Assembly (NCBI RefSeq): GCF_011762095.1
Contig: NZ_JAASQO010000009.1
Coordinates: 62,001-126,000, forward strand
Direction of reading: 5' to 3'
Length of the DNA stretch: 64,000 bases
Source of the DNA: Parvibaculum indicum
GTDB taxonomy: Bacteria; Pseudomonadota; Alphaproteobacteria; Parvibaculales; Parvibaculaceae
In this document: piece after piece, positions 48,496 to 59,850 of the stretch
How the letters are laid out: each line of letters starts with the position of its first letter
Numbering within the stretch: the stretch's first letter is position 1
Made by a program: the position numbers and the translations under genes
Notes under the pieces: generated by a model
The model's database searches: none
Told to the model about the DNA's origin: nothing
The model's input: the letters and a program-made list of their open reading frames with translations, nothing else

Positions 48496-51150
48496 TCAAT
48501 CAAGCGTGCGCTTGATCTCCTCGACATCGAAGCACTCGATGACGTCGCCCGACCGCATGTCCTGATAGTTCTCGAAGGCCATGCCGCATTCCTGACCGCT
48601 CTGCACTTCCTTCACTTCGTCCTTGAAGCGCTTGAGGGTGGAAAGCTTGCCTTCGTGAACCACCACATCGTCGCGGATGAGGCGGACATGGGAGCCGCGG
48701 CGCACCACGCCTTCCGTGACACGGCAGCCGGCGACCTTACCGACCTTGGAGATGTGGAACACTTCCAGGATCTCGGCATTGCCAAGGAAGGTCTCGCGCA
48801 GTTCCGGCGTCAGCATGCCGGTCATGGCGGCCTTGATGTCGTCCACAAGGTCGTAGATGACCGAGTAGTAGCGGATTTCCACATCGGCCTGTCGGGCGGC
48901 TTCCCGGGCCTGTGCATTGGCGCGGACGTTGAAGCCGATGATCGGCGCGCGCGAGGCGGTCGCCAGCGTCACGTCGGATTCGGTCACGCCGCCTACGCCC
49001 ACGTGAATCACGCGGCATCGCACTTCGTCATTGCCGAGCTTCTCCACCGCCTGAACGATAGCTTCGGCGGAGCCCTGCACGTCGGCCTTCACAAGGATCG
49101 GCACCTCCTTGAGGTCCTGCTCCTTGAGCTGGGACAGCATCTGGTCGAGCGAGGTGCGCGCGCCGGCAACCCGCTTGTCCTTCTCGACGCGCTGACGATA
49201 GTCGGTGATCTCGCGCGCACGGCTTTCGTTTTCGACGACGGAAAGCACGTCGCCCGCTTCCGGCGCACCGCCAAGCCCCAGCACCTCGACGGGCACGGAC
49301 GGACCGGCTTCATCGACATTCTCGCCGCGATCGTTGATGAGCGCCCGCACGCGGCCCCATTCGCGGCCCGCGACGATGACATCGCCCACATGCAGCGTAC
49401 CGCGCTGGATAAGCACGGTGCCCACCGGGCCGCGGCCCTTGTCGAGCTTGGCTTCCACAATCACGCCTTCTGCGACGCGGTCGGGATTGGCCTTGAGGTC
49501 CAGAAGTTCGGCCTGGAGGAGAATGGTCTCTTCCAGCGTGTCGAGACCGAGACCGCTCTTGGCGGAAATTTCGACCGCCAGCACTTCACCGCCGAAATCT
49601 TCGGTGATGACTTCATGCTGCAGCAGCTCGTTCTTCACGCGGCTCGGATCGGCTTCCGGCTTGTCCATCTTGTTGATGGCAATGATCATCGGCACATCGG
49701 CCGCCTTGGCATGGTCGATCGCCTCGACGGTCTGCGGCATGACACCGTCATCGGCGGCCACCACCAACACCACGATATCCGTCGCCTTGGCGCCGCGGGC
49801 GCGCATGGAGGTAAAGGCGGCATGGCCGGGCGTATCGAGGAAGGTGATCTTCTTTCCCGATTCCATCTCGACCTGATAGGCGCCGATATGCTGCGTGATG
49901 CCGCCGGCTTCGCCGGCCGCCACGGATTCCTTGCGCAGCGCGTCCAGAAGCGAGGTCTTGCCGTGATCGACATGGCCCATGACGGTCACGACCGGGGCGC
50001 GCGGCCTTTTCAGTTCTTCCGGATCGTCGTCGGTGACAAGACCTTCCTCGACGTCGGATTCCGCCACGCGGCGAACGGTATGACCCATTTCTTCCACGAT
50101 GAGCTGGGCGGTATCGGCGTCCACCACATCGTTGATCTTCACCATCATGCCCTGCTTCATCAGGATCTTGATGACGTCCACGGCCCGTTCGGCCATGCGG
50201 TTCGCCAGTTCCTGAATGGTGATCGTTTCGGGCACGGTGACTTCGCGCAGAACCTTTTGCGGCGCTTCGCGCGGACCGCCCATGGCCTTCTTGCGCTCGC
50301 GCTCGGCACGGCGGCGCATGGACGCCATCGACCGCTGACGCTCGCCATCGTCGTTGAGGGCCTTGTTGATGGACAGCTTGCCCGTGCGGCGGCGCGGTTC
50401 CGTGCGCGTAGCGGCCGGGCGTTTGGCAGGCGCGGGCGCCCCGGGACGCTTGGAGACGGTCTCTTCGTCCTGCTCGGGCTTTTCCTTCGCCTTGACCTTG
50501 GTGGCAGGACGGGCCGCTTCGGCCTCGGCCTTGGCCACGTCGGGCTCGGCGGGCGCCTTCTCTTCGGTGGTGCGCCTTGAATCGTCGGTCGCGCGCTTGC
50601 GCGTCGCCTGTTCCTTTTCCGCGCGCAGGGCTTCTTCCGCCGCGCGGGCCTCGGCTTCCTTGCGTTCGGCTTCGCGGGCAGCTTCCTCTTCGGCGCGCCG
50701 CTTGGCATCGATCTCGGCCTGCTTGCGCTCTTCGACCTCGCGGATGCGCGCCTGACCCAGCGCACGTTCGCGAGCCTGCTGTTCTTCCGCGGTCAGCGTG
50801 CGCAGCACGACGCCGGAGCGCGACTTGCCGCCGCCCTTCTGCGTCTCGCGGGGTTCGCGCGTTTCCCGGGGCGCTTCCTTCTTGGCGGGCGCCGCCGGTT
50901 TTTCAGCGGCGGGCGCGGCCTTGGGCGCGCTCTCGGCTGCCGGTTTCTCAGCGGACTCCGCGGTTTTCGTTGTCGCAGCCGGCTTCTCGCCGGGCTTCAC
51001 GACGCGGCGCTTCTTGCGCTCGACGACCACCGACTTGGAGCGTCCATGCGAAAAATTCTGGCGCACCTGCCCGGAATCCCCCGAGCGCTTCAAGCTGAGC
51101 TTGCCGCCGGAGGTCTTCTTGCGTTCGCCTGTATCCGCCTGATCCGTCAT
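48496..51150 (-). CDS. infB: translation initiation factor IF-2
   Basis: IF-2 is the GTPase that places initiator tRNA on the ribosome. The 884-residue protein has G1 GHVDHGKT (392-399), G3 DTPGHAAF and G4 NKMD. The first 300 residues are very long and charged: a Lys/Arg and Ala/Pro/Glu region, then a coiled-coil-like stretch rich in Glu, Arg and Ala (about 125-190), typical of alphaproteobacterial IF-2. ATG 51150 lies 9 bp after the YlxR gene. Confidence 0.98.
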   Translation of the reverse strand: MTDQADTGERKKTSGGKLSLKRSGDSGQVRQNFSHGRSKSVVVERKKRRVVKPGEKPAATTKTAESAEKPAAESAPKAAPAAEKPAAPAKKEAPRETREPRETQKGGGKSRSGVVLRTLTAEEQQARERALGQARIREVEERKQAEIDAKRRAEEEAAREAERKEAEARAAEEALRAEKEQATRKRATDDSRRTTEEKAPAEPDVAKAEAEAARPATKVKAKEKPEQDEETVSKRPGAPAPAKRPAATRTEPRRRTGKLSINKALNDDGERQRSMASMRRRAERERKKAMGGPREAPQKVLREVTVPETITIQELANRMAERAVDVIKILMKQGMMVKINDVVDADTAQLIVEEMGHTVRRVAESDVEEGLVTDDDPEELKRPRAPVVTVMGHVDHGKTSLLDALRKESVAAGEAGGITQHIGAYQVEMESGKKITFLDTPGHAAFTSMRARGAKATDIVVLVVAADDGVMPQTVEAIDHAKAADVPMIIAINKMDKPEADPSRVKNELLQHEVITEDFGGEVLAVEISAKSGLGLDTLEETILLQAELLDLKANPDRVAEGVIVEAKLDKGRGPVGTVLIQRGTLHVGDVIVAGREWGRVRALINDRGENVDEAGPSVPVEVLGLGGAPEAGDVLSVVENESRAREITDYRQRVEKDKRVAGARTSLDQMLSQLKEQDLKEVPILVKADVQGSAEAIVQAVEKLGNDEVRCRVIHVGVGGVTESDVTLATASRAPIIGFNVRANAQAREAARQADVEIRYYSVIYDLVDDIKAAMTGMLTPELRETFLGNAEILEVFHISKVGKVAGCRVTEGVVRRGSHVRLIRDDVVVHEGKLSTLKRFKDEVKEVQSGQECGMAFENYQDMRSGDVIECFDVEEIKRTLD

Positions 51151-51159
51151 TCCTGTCCT

Positions 51160-51828
51160 TCAATACCCGCGTGCGCCGTCCGAACCCGTATCCGGAACGG
51201 CCTCGTCCGGGCGATTTTTCCGCCCGAACATTTCCAGCCGGGCGAGATCCTGCCGCACCCGGTCTACCATAGGCCCCTGGAACAGGGCTGCATGTATCAC
51301 ATTTGCCCGTCCCAATGCCAAACTCATTTCATGCGCCCAAAGCGGCGCAAATACCGGCACATCGTCATAAATGCCCGCTTCCACGGCCATTCTGGCGCGT
51401 TGTTCCAGCTTGCGGCGGCCATCTTCGGCCCCGTCGCGCGCCTCGATCAGGCAAGCGGCGTCGCCGTCGGTGATGGTCGCCATGACCTTTTCAAAGCCGG
51501 CAACCAATGCACCGGCCTTTTTCGCCAGACCCAGCGCCTCGCCTGCGCGCCGCGCCAGCAAATCCTCGACCCGGTCCGCCAGATCAGGCGTGACCTCGAG
51601 CCGCATCCGCGCCGCCTTGGCAAAAAGGCCCCTTTTTACCGCCTTTTCCAGCGCTTCGCGGCTGACCGACACCCAGAGACCCCGGCCCGGCAACCTTCCG
51701 GCCAGATCCGGCACCACCTCGCCATCGGGACCGGCCACGAAACGGATCAGCTCCGATTTCGACCGCGTTTCACCGGTGACGATACACCGCCGCTCGGGCG
51801 CTTCCTCGCGTTTCAGAGCCTTGATCAC
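51160..51828 (-). CDS. YlxR (DUF448) and L7Ae-like RNA-binding protein
   Basis: This 222-residue protein fuses a YlxR domain (residues 1-80: RRCIVTGETRSKSELIRFV, GRGLWVSVSREALEKAVKRGLF) to a YlxQ/L7Ae-like domain (about 85-200: RRAGEALGLAKKAGALVAGFEKV). Both are RNA-binding folds placed between nusA and infB in many bacteria, and the fused form is usual in alphaproteobacteria. A role in rRNA or ribosome biology is likely but not proved. Confidence 0.92.
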   Translation of the reverse strand: MIKALKREEAPERRCIVTGETRSKSELIRFVAGPDGEVVPDLAGRLPGRGLWVSVSREALEKAVKRGLFAKAARMRLEVTPDLADRVEDLLARRAGEALGLAKKAGALVAGFEKVMATITDGDAACLIEARDGAEDGRRKLEQRARMAVEAGIYDDVPVFAPLWAHEMSLALGRANVIHAALFQGPMVDRVRQDLARLEMFGRKNRPDEAVPDTGSDGARGY

Positions 51829-51868
51829 TCAATTTTCTCCACGCGCGGACGGCCGGCGGCGGCGCCAA

Positions 51869-53524
51869 TCAGGCCTGCGAGTCCTGCTCCACTTCGTTTT
51901 CGTCGACCGGATTGTCGACGCTGTCATCCTCTTCTTCGCCTTCTTCCGCCTCATGCGGCTTCACAAGGTCTTCCTCGGTGAGCCAGCCGGCCGCGACGCG
52001 GGCGCGCATCACGATTTCTTCGGCTTCCTCGGCGGAAACGTCGAACCCTTCGAGAATACCGTCCTCGTGGCGGCGCTCGCCGTTCACCGTTTCGTTCCAG
52101 CCCATGAGATCGTCGGTGGCGCAGCCCGCCAGATCCTCGACGCTCTTCACATCGTTTTCGCCGAAGGCCACCAGCATGCGCGGCGTCACGCCCGGCACAT
52201 CGCCAAGCTCGTCGGCCACGCCCAGCTCGCGACGCTTCTCGTCATATTCGGCGTTCTGCTTTTCGATGGCCTCGACGGCGCGGGTCTGGATTTCCTGTGC
52301 CGTTTCCTCGTCGAAGCCTTCGATTTCGGCAATTTCGTCGAGATCGACATAGGCCACTTCCTCGATGGAGGAGAAGCCTTCCGACGCCAGAAGCTGGGCG
52401 ATCATTTCGTCGACATCGAGCGCATCGGCAAACATGGCGCTGCGGCTCTGGAATTCGGCCTGGCGGCGTTCGCTTTCTTCCGCCTCGGTCAGGATGTCGA
52501 TGTCCCAATGCGTCAGCTGCGAGGCCAGACGCACGTTCTGGCCGCGACGACCGATCGCGAGAGAAAGTTGGTCATCGGGAACCACAACTTCAATACGCTG
52601 CGCGTCTTCGTCCATCACGACCTTGACCACTTCGGCGGGGGCCAGCGCGTTGACGATGAAGCTCGCATTGTCGGGCGACCACTGGATGATATCGATCTTT
52701 TCACCCTGCAATTCGTTCACCACGGCCTGAACACGGCTGCCGCGCATACCGACGCAGGCGCCCACGGGATCGATGGAGCTGTCGTTCGACAGCACGGCGA
52801 TCTTGGCGCGGCTGCCCGGGTCGCGGGCGACTTCGCGAATCTCGATGATACCGTCGTAGATTTCCGGCACTTCCTGCGCGAAGAGCTTCGCCATGAACTG
52901 AGGATGGCTGCGCGACAGGAAGATCTGCGGTCCGCGCTGTTCGCGGCGGACATCGTAAATATAGGCGCGGATGCGGTCGCCATTGCGGAAGGTTTCGCGC
53001 GGCAACAGCTCGTCGCGGCGCACGATCGCTTCGCCCCGGCCGAGATCGACAATCACATTGCCGTATTCGACACGCTTGACGATGCCGTTCACAACTTCGC
53101 CGATGCGGTCCTTATATTCCTCATACTGACGTTCGCGCTCGGCGTCGCGCACCTTCTGCACGATGACCTGCTTGGCCGTCTGCGCGGCGATACGTCCGAA
53201 ATCGACCGGCGGCAGTTCGTCTTCGATCAGATCGCCGAGTTCGGCGGCGGGGTTACGGCGCTGCGCGGATTTCAGGTCGATCTGCACGGCGTCGTTTTCG
53301 ACAGCCTCGACGATCTCCAGAAGACGCACGAGACGGATGTCGCCGGTCTTGGGATCGATGCGGGCGCGAATTTCGTTTTCCTGGCCGTAGCGCGAGCGGG
53401 CCGCCTTCTGAATGGCTTCCGCCATCGCTTCCAGCACCACTTCGCGGTCGATCGACTTTTCCCGGGCCACCGCATCCGCGATCTGCAGAAGTTCAAGCCG
53501 GTTGGCGCTCACTGCCGTTGCCAT
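51869..53524 (-). CDS. nusA: transcription termination/antitermination protein NusA
   Basis: NusA binds RNA polymerase and controls pausing, termination and antitermination. The 551-residue protein has the N-terminal polymerase-binding domain, an S1 domain ([28 protein letters not shown]), two KH domains ([52 protein letters not shown]) and two C-terminal repeats. The acidic tail ([21 protein letters not shown]) is long. It follows rimP after 27 bp. Confidence 0.97.
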   Translation of the reverse strand: MATAVSANRLELLQIADAVAREKSIDREVVLEAMAEAIQKAARSRYGQENEIRARIDPKTGDIRLVRLLEIVEAVENDAVQIDLKSAQRRNPAAELGDLIEDELPPVDFGRIAAQTAKQVIVQKVRDAERERQYEEYKDRIGEVVNGIVKRVEYGNVIVDLGRGEAIVRRDELLPRETFRNGDRIRAYIYDVRREQRGPQIFLSRSHPQFMAKLFAQEVPEIYDGIIEIREVARDPGSRAKIAVLSNDSSIDPVGACVGMRGSRVQAVVNELQGEKIDIIQWSPDNASFIVNALAPAEVVKVVMDEDAQRIEVVVPDDQLSLAIGRRGQNVRLASQLTHWDIDILTEAEESERRQAEFQSRSAMFADALDVDEMIAQLLASEGFSSIEEVAYVDLDEIAEIEGFDEETAQEIQTRAVEAIEKQNAEYDEKRRELGVADELGDVPGVTPRMLVAFGENDVKSVEDLAGCATDDLMGWNETVNGERRHEDGILEGFDVSAEEAEEIVMRARVAAGWLTEEDLVKPHEAEEGEEEDDSVDNPVDENEVEQDSQA

Positions 53525-53551
53525 GTCTTTTTCTCCGTCGGGGGTCCGCGA

Positions 53552-54154
53552 TCAGCCGCGGCCCTGCCTTTTCAGACTTTCCTTGATGAGATCGTCGTTC
53601 ATGACGAGCTTTGCATCTGCGACCTGCCCGAAGGCAAAGCCCAGAGTTTGCGGCTCGCTGAAACCTTCCACTTCGCAGGCGACGAGAACTTCATCGTTCT
53701 CGAAGCCCTGCAATTCTCCCCGGAACCGTTTTCGGCCGTCCACCGGCTCGCCCAGTTCCAGCTTCACCTCGAAGCCTTCCCAGCGCTCGAAATCCTTCGG
53801 CCGCGTCAGCGGACGGTCGATGCCGGGCGACGAAAGCTCCAGATTGTATTCCGTCGAAATCGGGTCTTCCACGTCGAGCAATGCGGACACGGCGCGGGAA
53901 AGGTCCTCGCAATCCTGCACCACCATCGTACCGTCGGGACGCTCGGCCATGATCTGCAGCGTGTGCCCGTCCTGCAGGCCGTAACGCACGCGCACGATCT
54001 CATAGCCCATATCGGCCGCGGTGGGCCGGATCAGGTCGAAGATCCGCCGCGGAATGCCCGGCGCGGCAATGAGATGGGTGTCGAGACGCGGATCGCCCGT
54101 CCCGTTTTCGCCCTCTGCGTCGCCTGCTGCCTGATCGGCGGCTGTCGCGTTCAT
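53552..54154 (-). CDS. rimP: ribosome maturation factor RimP
   Basis: RimP assists 30S subunit maturation. The 200-residue protein has the conserved YNLELSSPGIDRPLTRPKDFERWEGFEV block and an Sm-like C-terminal domain. ATG 54154 follows the alternatives at 54172 and gives a 28-residue polar N-terminal extension. It is the first gene of the rimP-nusA-ylxR-infB-rbfA-truB-rpsO-pnp operon and is separated from trmB by a terminator. Confidence 0.93.
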   Translation of the reverse strand: MNATAADQAAGDAEGENGTGDPRLDTHLIAAPGIPRRIFDLIRPTAADMGYEIVRVRYGLQDGHTLQIMAERPDGTMVVQDCEDLSRAVSALLDVEDPISTEYNLELSSPGIDRPLTRPKDFERWEGFEVKLELGEPVDGRKRFRGELQGFENDEVLVACEVEGFSEPQTLGFAFGQVADAKLVMNDDLIKESLKRQGRG

Positions 54155-54189
54155 CCCGGCTCCGATTGCCAAAACAGGGCTCTAAAAAC

Positions 54190-54225
54190 AAAAAAAGCGG
54201 GCCCCCGTTTCCGGAGACGACCCAC
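54190..54225 (-). terminator. rho-independent terminator between trmB and rimP
   Basis: On the minus strand GTGGGTC and GGCCCGC (54225-54219 and 54203-54197) pair with two G-T wobbles, followed by seven T residues (54196-54190). It closes the metK-trmB transcription unit. The rimP promoter must lie within the short space after it or upstream. Confidence 0.75.
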
Positions 54226-54305
54226 TCTGAAAGAGCGCCATCAATTGAGGGTTCTTATACGCCCTAAACCCTCGTCCTGGCAAGGGGTTCGCTTGTTCAG
54301 GAGGG

Positions 54306-55052
54306 TTACAGGCGGCGGAAATCGAGATAGGCGGGGGTTCGGCCCTCGCGGATCGCCTTTTCCTCATAGCGCGTGCCGGGCCAGTCTTGCGGCGCGTCGC
54401 GCCAGTCCGACGGACATTCCGCCAGCCATTCGAGCGCGCCTTCGCCATGCGCCCTTTCGCGATTGTGGCGAAGGATGCGGGCGAGCGTCCAGCCGACATA
54501 ATCGGGAATATCGCTCGCAAAACGCAGCTGCCCGCCCGGCTTGAGCGCACGGGCGATGAGCGCCAGCGTTTCGGCATTGATGAAACGGCGTTTGTTGTGG
54601 CGCTTTTTCGGCCAGGGGTCGGGATAGAGAATGAAGATGCGCGACAGGCTTTCCGGTTCCAGCCTTTCCAGAAGGAAACGGGCGTCGTCGCTCAGGACGC
54701 GCACATTGGACAGCTCGTGCGTCTCGATCTCGGCCAGCAGCTTGGCCACGCCGTTGATGAAGGGCTCGCAGCCGATAATCCCGGTATCGCTGTTCCGGCC
54801 GGCCTGAAAAATCAGATGCTCACCGCCTCCGAAACCGATTTCGAGCCAGACTTCTTTCGTGCCCGGCTCGAAAAGTGCTGCCGGGTCGAGCGGCGTCTTG
54901 CCCTCGAGCGGCACCGAAATGCGCGGCAGCAGCGTCTCCATCAGATCGCTCTGATGCTCGCGCAAACGTTTGCCCCGCCGCCGCCCGTAGACGTGGCGTC
55001 TCTCGGGCGAAGGACGGGGCAAATCTTCTCTTTCGCGGTCGGCGCTGTTCAT
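54306..55052 (-). CDS. trmB: tRNA (guanine-N7-)-methyltransferase
   Basis: TrmB methylates G46 of tRNA. The 248-residue protein has the SAM motif LEIGFGGGEHLIFQA, the active-site FILYPDPWPKKRHNKRRF and the end TRYEEKAIREGRTPAYLDF, all standard. ATG 55052 is chosen; a TTG at 55070 is possible. It is 39 bp downstream of metK. Confidence 0.95.
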   Translation of the reverse strand: MNSADREREDLPRPSPERRHVYGRRRGKRLREHQSDLMETLLPRISVPLEGKTPLDPAALFEPGTKEVWLEIGFGGGEHLIFQAGRNSDTGIIGCEPFINGVAKLLAEIETHELSNVRVLSDDARFLLERLEPESLSRIFILYPDPWPKKRHNKRRFINAETLALIARALKPGGQLRFASDIPDYVGWTLARILRHNRERAHGEGALEWLAECPSDWRDAPQDWPGTRYEEKAIREGRTPAYLDFRRL

Positions 55053-55091
55053 GGCGCCGTAATGGCTCAATCGCCAGTCGCGATCAACCGC

Positions 55092-56258
<1,167 letters not shown>

Positions 56259-56469
56259 ATTTATCTCCCTCGTTTCGAGATGAGTGTCATGCGGCGCAGG
56301 GGAATGGCTCCGCCCGGCGCGCTCAGACCCGCTTCCGCGCCCATCCGCCAGGATGGCCGCCGGGGGTACGGGCGTTATTGGTTCTTTCGATGCGGCCGGC
56401 GCAGCCCTATGCAGCGCCAGACGCGCCATAGGTTCTTGCAAGGATCGCTGGCCGGGTCAACATCTGTGT
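56259..56469 (-). promoter_or_regulatory. metK leader region
   Basis: The 211 bp between the XRE-gene terminator and the metK TTG hold no gene. A TTGACC lies on the minus strand near 56458-56453 with no good -10 at the right spacing. I looked for SAM riboswitch consensus features and could not recognise one by eye. Confidence 0.4.
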
Positions 56470-56496
56470 AAAAAGATATGCACATAAGTGCATATC
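56470..56496 (-). terminator. terminator of the XRE regulator gene
   Basis: GATATGCAC (56475-56483) and GTGCATATC (56488-56496) are a perfect 9-bp inverted repeat with loop ATAA, followed on the minus strand by TTTTT. It is about 10 bp beyond the stop of the XRE gene. The AT-rich stem could also serve as a DNA palindrome. Confidence 0.7.
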
Positions 56497-56505
56497 GATT
56501 TTGTG

Positions 56506-56940
56506 TCAGTCGCTCGCCGCAGCCCCGGCCCCCTCAAGGGGAAAGTCGATTTCTTCCCTATTTGCCAATAGCTTAATCAGGTCCAGCAACCGCTTTCGCA
56601 GGCCGGGATCGCTGATCGAGAAGAAAGCGGCATTGAGCTGAATGCCCTCCGTCGTGGACAGCAATTCAAAGTCGAACCCGGTATCCGACGCCTCTTCGGC
56701 GGCCGATGCGGCCTCCAGCCCTTCATAAAAATAGGATACCGGAACGCCCAGAACCTGCGCGATCTGATAGAGACGACTGGCTCCCACGCGGTTGGAGCCT
56801 TTTTCGTATTTCTGGACTTGCTGAAAGGTAAGTTCGAGAGATTCGCCCAGCTTTTCCTGGCTCATGCCAATCAGCATACGACGCATTCGTATTCTCCCAC
56901 CGACATGAATATCGACGGGATTCGGCGGTTTCCTGCTCAC
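56506..56940 (-). CDS. XRE-family transcriptional regulator
   Basis: This 144-residue protein has an N-terminal helix-turn-helix of the Cro/C1 type (GGRIRMRRMLIGMSQEKLGESLELTFQQVQKYEKGSNRVGASRLYQIAQVLGVPVSYFYEGL) and a short C-terminal region with LLSTTEGIQLNAAFFSISDPGLRKRLLDLIKLLA. It sits between lnt and metK, a frequent alphaproteobacterial position, and may control metK, itself, or both. The start is a GTG at 56940. A 17-bp palindrome lies 69 bp upstream. Confidence 0.92.
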   Translation of the reverse strand: MSRKPPNPVDIHVGGRIRMRRMLIGMSQEKLGESLELTFQQVQKYEKGSNRVGASRLYQIAQVLGVPVSYFYEGLEAASAAEEASDTGFDFELLSTTEGIQLNAAFFSISDPGLRKRLLDLIKLLANREEIDFPLEGAGAAASD

Positions 56941-57008
56941 ACAGCCCCCAATACCTTGCCTACATCCTTGTGCCCCACCCGGTCACATTACAACCGATAG
57001 CACCGGTA

Positions 57009-57025
57009 AGTTGCGTTACGCAACT
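57009..57025 (-). promoter_or_regulatory. palindrome upstream of the XRE regulator gene
   Basis: AGTTGCG-TTA-CGCAACT is a palindrome with perfect 7-bp arms, 69-85 bp before the GTG of the XRE gene and 24 bp after the lnt stop. The likely -35 (TTGCGT) overlaps it. A role as autoregulatory operator is plausible. Confidence 0.5.
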
Positions 57026-57049
57026 AAGGGTGGGGACAGACAGGTTTCG

Positions 57050-58732
57050 TCACGCCTTCAGGGACGGACTCCGCCATGCGGAGAGCAGGAAAAGCAGAAC
57101 GCCCAGGAACAGGACAAATCCATCGCCGAGCCGCGCATAAAGCGTCGGCGGCAGGGCGGCGGGCAAGCGCGCATCGATGACGCCCTGCGTGTTCAGCGGC
57201 AAGGTGTCGAGCAACCGGCCATAAGGGTCGATCATGGCCGACACCCCGTTATTGGCCGACCGCGCCAATGGCAGGCCCTGTTCCACGGCCCGGAGACGGG
57301 CCTGCGCCAGGTGCTGGTAAGGACCGCTGGTGGTGCCGAACCAGGTGTCGATCGTGATGTTCACCAGCCATTCGGGCCGATCCCCCGGCGCAACCGCTTC
57401 ACGCGGGAAGATCACCTCGTAGCAAATCAGCGGGCCGACCGGCGGCATGCCCTTCACATGAAGCGTGGCCGGGCCCGTGCCGGTATCGAAACTGCCCCTG
57501 AAATGGGAGAGCTTCTCGAAGCCGATCTCTGCCATGAAATGGCGGAAGGGAACATATTCGCCGAAGGGGACCAGATGGTGTTTGTCATAGACCGCCTGAA
57601 CCTTACCTTCGGACCCCACGACATAAAGGCTGTTGTAGAACCGGCGAAGTCTGTCGGGTGGCCCGTCCGGCGCGGGTTCGCCGCGGTTGGAGCCGGCGAT
57701 GAGCAAGGCGCCAGGCGGCAGCATGCGGGCGATGGCCGCCAGGACATAGGGCTCGCGCGCCAGCAGCACTTCCACGGCATCTTCCGGCCAGACGATGATC
57801 GTGTCGCCGTCAGGCCCGAGCGGTCGTTTGCGCGTCGCCTCGGCGCTCATGCGCAAAAGCTTGCCGATGATCGAGACGATCCGTTCATTGCGGTCGTCAT
57901 TGGCGGTGGCAAAGGGCGTATTGGGCTGAACGATGCGGATCGAATAATTGCCGTTATGGGCCGTTTCGGCGGCTGCGAGCCTTACCGCGCCGCCGACCCA
58001 GACCAGCATCAGCGCCACGGCTGCAACAAGGAGAGGCGCAAAGTGCTCCGCCCCGTTATGCGGCTTTGCGCCCGCCCGCCTTGCCGGCATCCGCGTATCG
58101 AAGGCGGCAAGCGATCCCGCCGTCAGCATGACGATCAGGCTCAGCCCGGCCGCGCCGACAAGAGCTGCCGCCTGCATCATGGCATCCGAAGCGAGGAGGC
58201 TTTCGCCGATCCGGTTCCAGGGAAAGCCGGTGAACAGAATGCCGCGCAGCCACTCGAACGCGGTCCAGCTCACCGCCAGAACCGCGATGCGCCGATAGCC
58301 TGCAAACCAGAAAAGCCGGGCGACCATCGCGGCGAGCCCGGCATAGATCGCCATGCCCGCCGGCAGAAGCGTGACGGCGAAAGGCAGGAAGACGGCGAAT
58401 TTGTCGGCCTGAACCAGAAAGGCCTCGCCAACCCAGTACAGGCCGAAAAAGAAATAGCCGAAGCCGAAGAACCAGCCTGTGAAGAAGGCCTTGCCCAGCA
58501 CCTTGCGGCGGTGGCCGCGGACCGGTTCTCCCACCCCGTCGAGCAGCCAGACAAGCACGGGGATCGTCAGGAAGAGGATCGGCCAGAACCCGAATGGCTG
58601 AAGCGCGAGGACACTCAACGCCCCCGCCAGAAAGGCGGCGCCAAGACGGTGCCAGCGGCGCATTTCCGACAGCCTGTCGGCGATCCGTTCGACATGGCGC
58701 GCCGCCCAGTCCAGACGTTCCTCGATCTTCAT
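57050..58732 (-). CDS. lnt: apolipoprotein N-acyltransferase
   Basis: Lnt adds the third acyl chain to lipoproteins in the inner membrane. The 560-residue protein has several N-terminal membrane helices and a periplasmic nitrilase-like domain with the Glu-Lys-Cys triad (WPEDAVEVLL, YDKHHLVPFGEYVPF, GPLICYEVIFP). A last helix lies at the C-terminus. It follows the corC gene by 9 bp. Confidence 0.95.
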   Translation of the reverse strand: MKIEERLDWAARHVERIADRLSEMRRWHRLGAAFLAGALSVLALQPFGFWPILFLTIPVLVWLLDGVGEPVRGHRRKVLGKAFFTGWFFGFGYFFFGLYWVGEAFLVQADKFAVFLPFAVTLLPAGMAIYAGLAAMVARLFWFAGYRRIAVLAVSWTAFEWLRGILFTGFPWNRIGESLLASDAMMQAAALVGAAGLSLIVMLTAGSLAAFDTRMPARRAGAKPHNGAEHFAPLLVAAVALMLVWVGGAVRLAAAETAHNGNYSIRIVQPNTPFATANDDRNERIVSIIGKLLRMSAEATRKRPLGPDGDTIIVWPEDAVEVLLAREPYVLAAIARMLPPGALLIAGSNRGEPAPDGPPDRLRRFYNSLYVVGSEGKVQAVYDKHHLVPFGEYVPFRHFMAEIGFEKLSHFRGSFDTGTGPATLHVKGMPPVGPLICYEVIFPREAVAPGDRPEWLVNITIDTWFGTTSGPYQHLAQARLRAVEQGLPLARSANNGVSAMIDPYGRLLDTLPLNTQGVIDARLPAALPPTLYARLGDGFVLFLGVLLFLLSAWRSPSLKA

Positions 58733-58741
58733 GAACCCGGC

Positions 58742-59818
58742 TCAGCCTTCCTGACGCGGCGTGCCGTCGACGGCAGGCGGCGATGCGGTTTCCACCTTGC
58801 CGGCCTCGGCCCCCGGCGGGCCCTTTTCCGCCGAACGGCGCGAGGCGAGGTGGATACGCAGCTTCTTGATACGGCGCGGATCGGCATCCTTCACTTCGAA
58901 TTCGATCCCGGCGGGATGGCTGATCAGTTCGCCCCGCAGCGGCACGCGCCCGACCAGCGAGAAGACAAGGCCGCCCAGCGTATCGACGTCGTTTTCCTCT
59001 TCCTCGTCGGTCAGCTTGAGCCCCAGCATCTCCTCCAGTTCTTCGACCTCGCAGCGCGCATCGGCGTCAATGGTGCCGTCGGGACGCTTGGTCAGCGTCG
59101 GACCGGCTTCGATGTCGTGCTCATCCTCGATGTCGCCGACGATCTCCTCGACCAGATCCTCGATCGAGACGAGACCGTCCGTACCGCCATATTCGTCGAT
59201 GACCAGCGCCATATGGATGTGCGTCGCCTGCATTTTCAGCAGAAGGTCGAGCGCGGGCATGGATGGCGGCACGAAGATCACATTGCGCCTGATGTCGCGC
59301 AGCGAGAAGCTGTTGCGGGAAAGCGAAGCGGCCCGATCGTTTCCGGCCTCCGTTCCCGTGCCATTCCCGTCGCCGGTCGCGGAGGGCACGGCGAGATAGG
59401 CCATTACATCCTTGATGTGGACCATGCCGATGGGGTCGTCCAGCGTCTCGCGATAGATCGGCATGCGCGAATGACTGGACTGGCTATAGAGCTGGAAGAG
59501 CTCCTCCAGCGTCGCGCCTTCTTCCACTGCGACCACATCGGCGCGCGGCACCATCACATCTTCCACCCGGAGCTCGCCGAAGCTCAGGATGTTGATGAGC
59601 ATATGGCGCTCTTCCTCGGTCAGGCTGCGGCGCGTGTCGTCATGCTCCTCGATGACCTCTTCCAGGCTGTCGCGCAGCGTATGGTCACCATTGCCGCCCA
59701 CGCCGAAAAGCGCCATCAGCCAGGAGCGGAACTTTGCCCTGGACGGTTTGCGCTCGGGCGCATCGTGTCTGGCGGGAGCGAGCGGAGAGGGGTCGGGTCT
59801 GTCGGTCGTATCAGCCAT
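58742..59818 (-). CDS. CBS-domain/CorC-HlyC protein
   Basis: This 358-residue protein has two CBS domains (VEDVMVPRADVVAVEEGATLEELFQLYSQSSHSRMPIYRE, and a second near NSFSLRDIRRNVIFVPPSMPALDLLLKMQ), then VIDEYGGTDGLVSIEDLVEEIVGDIEDEHD, the CorC signature, and a C-terminal transporter-associated domain. CorC proteins are linked to magnesium and cobalt efflux. It lacks membrane helices. ATG 59818 is chosen; a TTG at 59854 overlaps the ybeY stop. Confidence 0.92.
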   Translation of the reverse strand: MADTTDRPDPSPLAPARHDAPERKPSRAKFRSWLMALFGVGGNGDHTLRDSLEEVIEEHDDTRRSLTEEERHMLINILSFGELRVEDVMVPRADVVAVEEGATLEELFQLYSQSSHSRMPIYRETLDDPIGMVHIKDVMAYLAVPSATGDGNGTGTEAGNDRAASLSRNSFSLRDIRRNVIFVPPSMPALDLLLKMQATHIHMALVIDEYGGTDGLVSIEDLVEEIVGDIEDEHDIEAGPTLTKRPDGTIDADARCEVEELEEMLGLKLTDEEEENDVDTLGGLVFSLVGRVPLRGELISHPAGIEFEVKDADPRRIKKLRIHLASRRSAEKGPPGAEAGKVETASPPAVDGTPRQEG

Positions 59819-59850
59819 TGGATTTGCGAAAAAGAGTGCCGTTCCGGGGT

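Noticed and set aside
51371-54544. Open frame of 1057 codons on the plus strand opposite nusA and rimP
   Set aside because: It runs antisense through several conserved genes and their gaps; the composition is that of a reverse-complement shadow and not of a real protein.
56259-56469. SAM riboswitch before metK
   Set aside because: I could not match the leader to a SAM-II, SAM-V or SAM/SAH consensus by eye. A covariance model search would decide.
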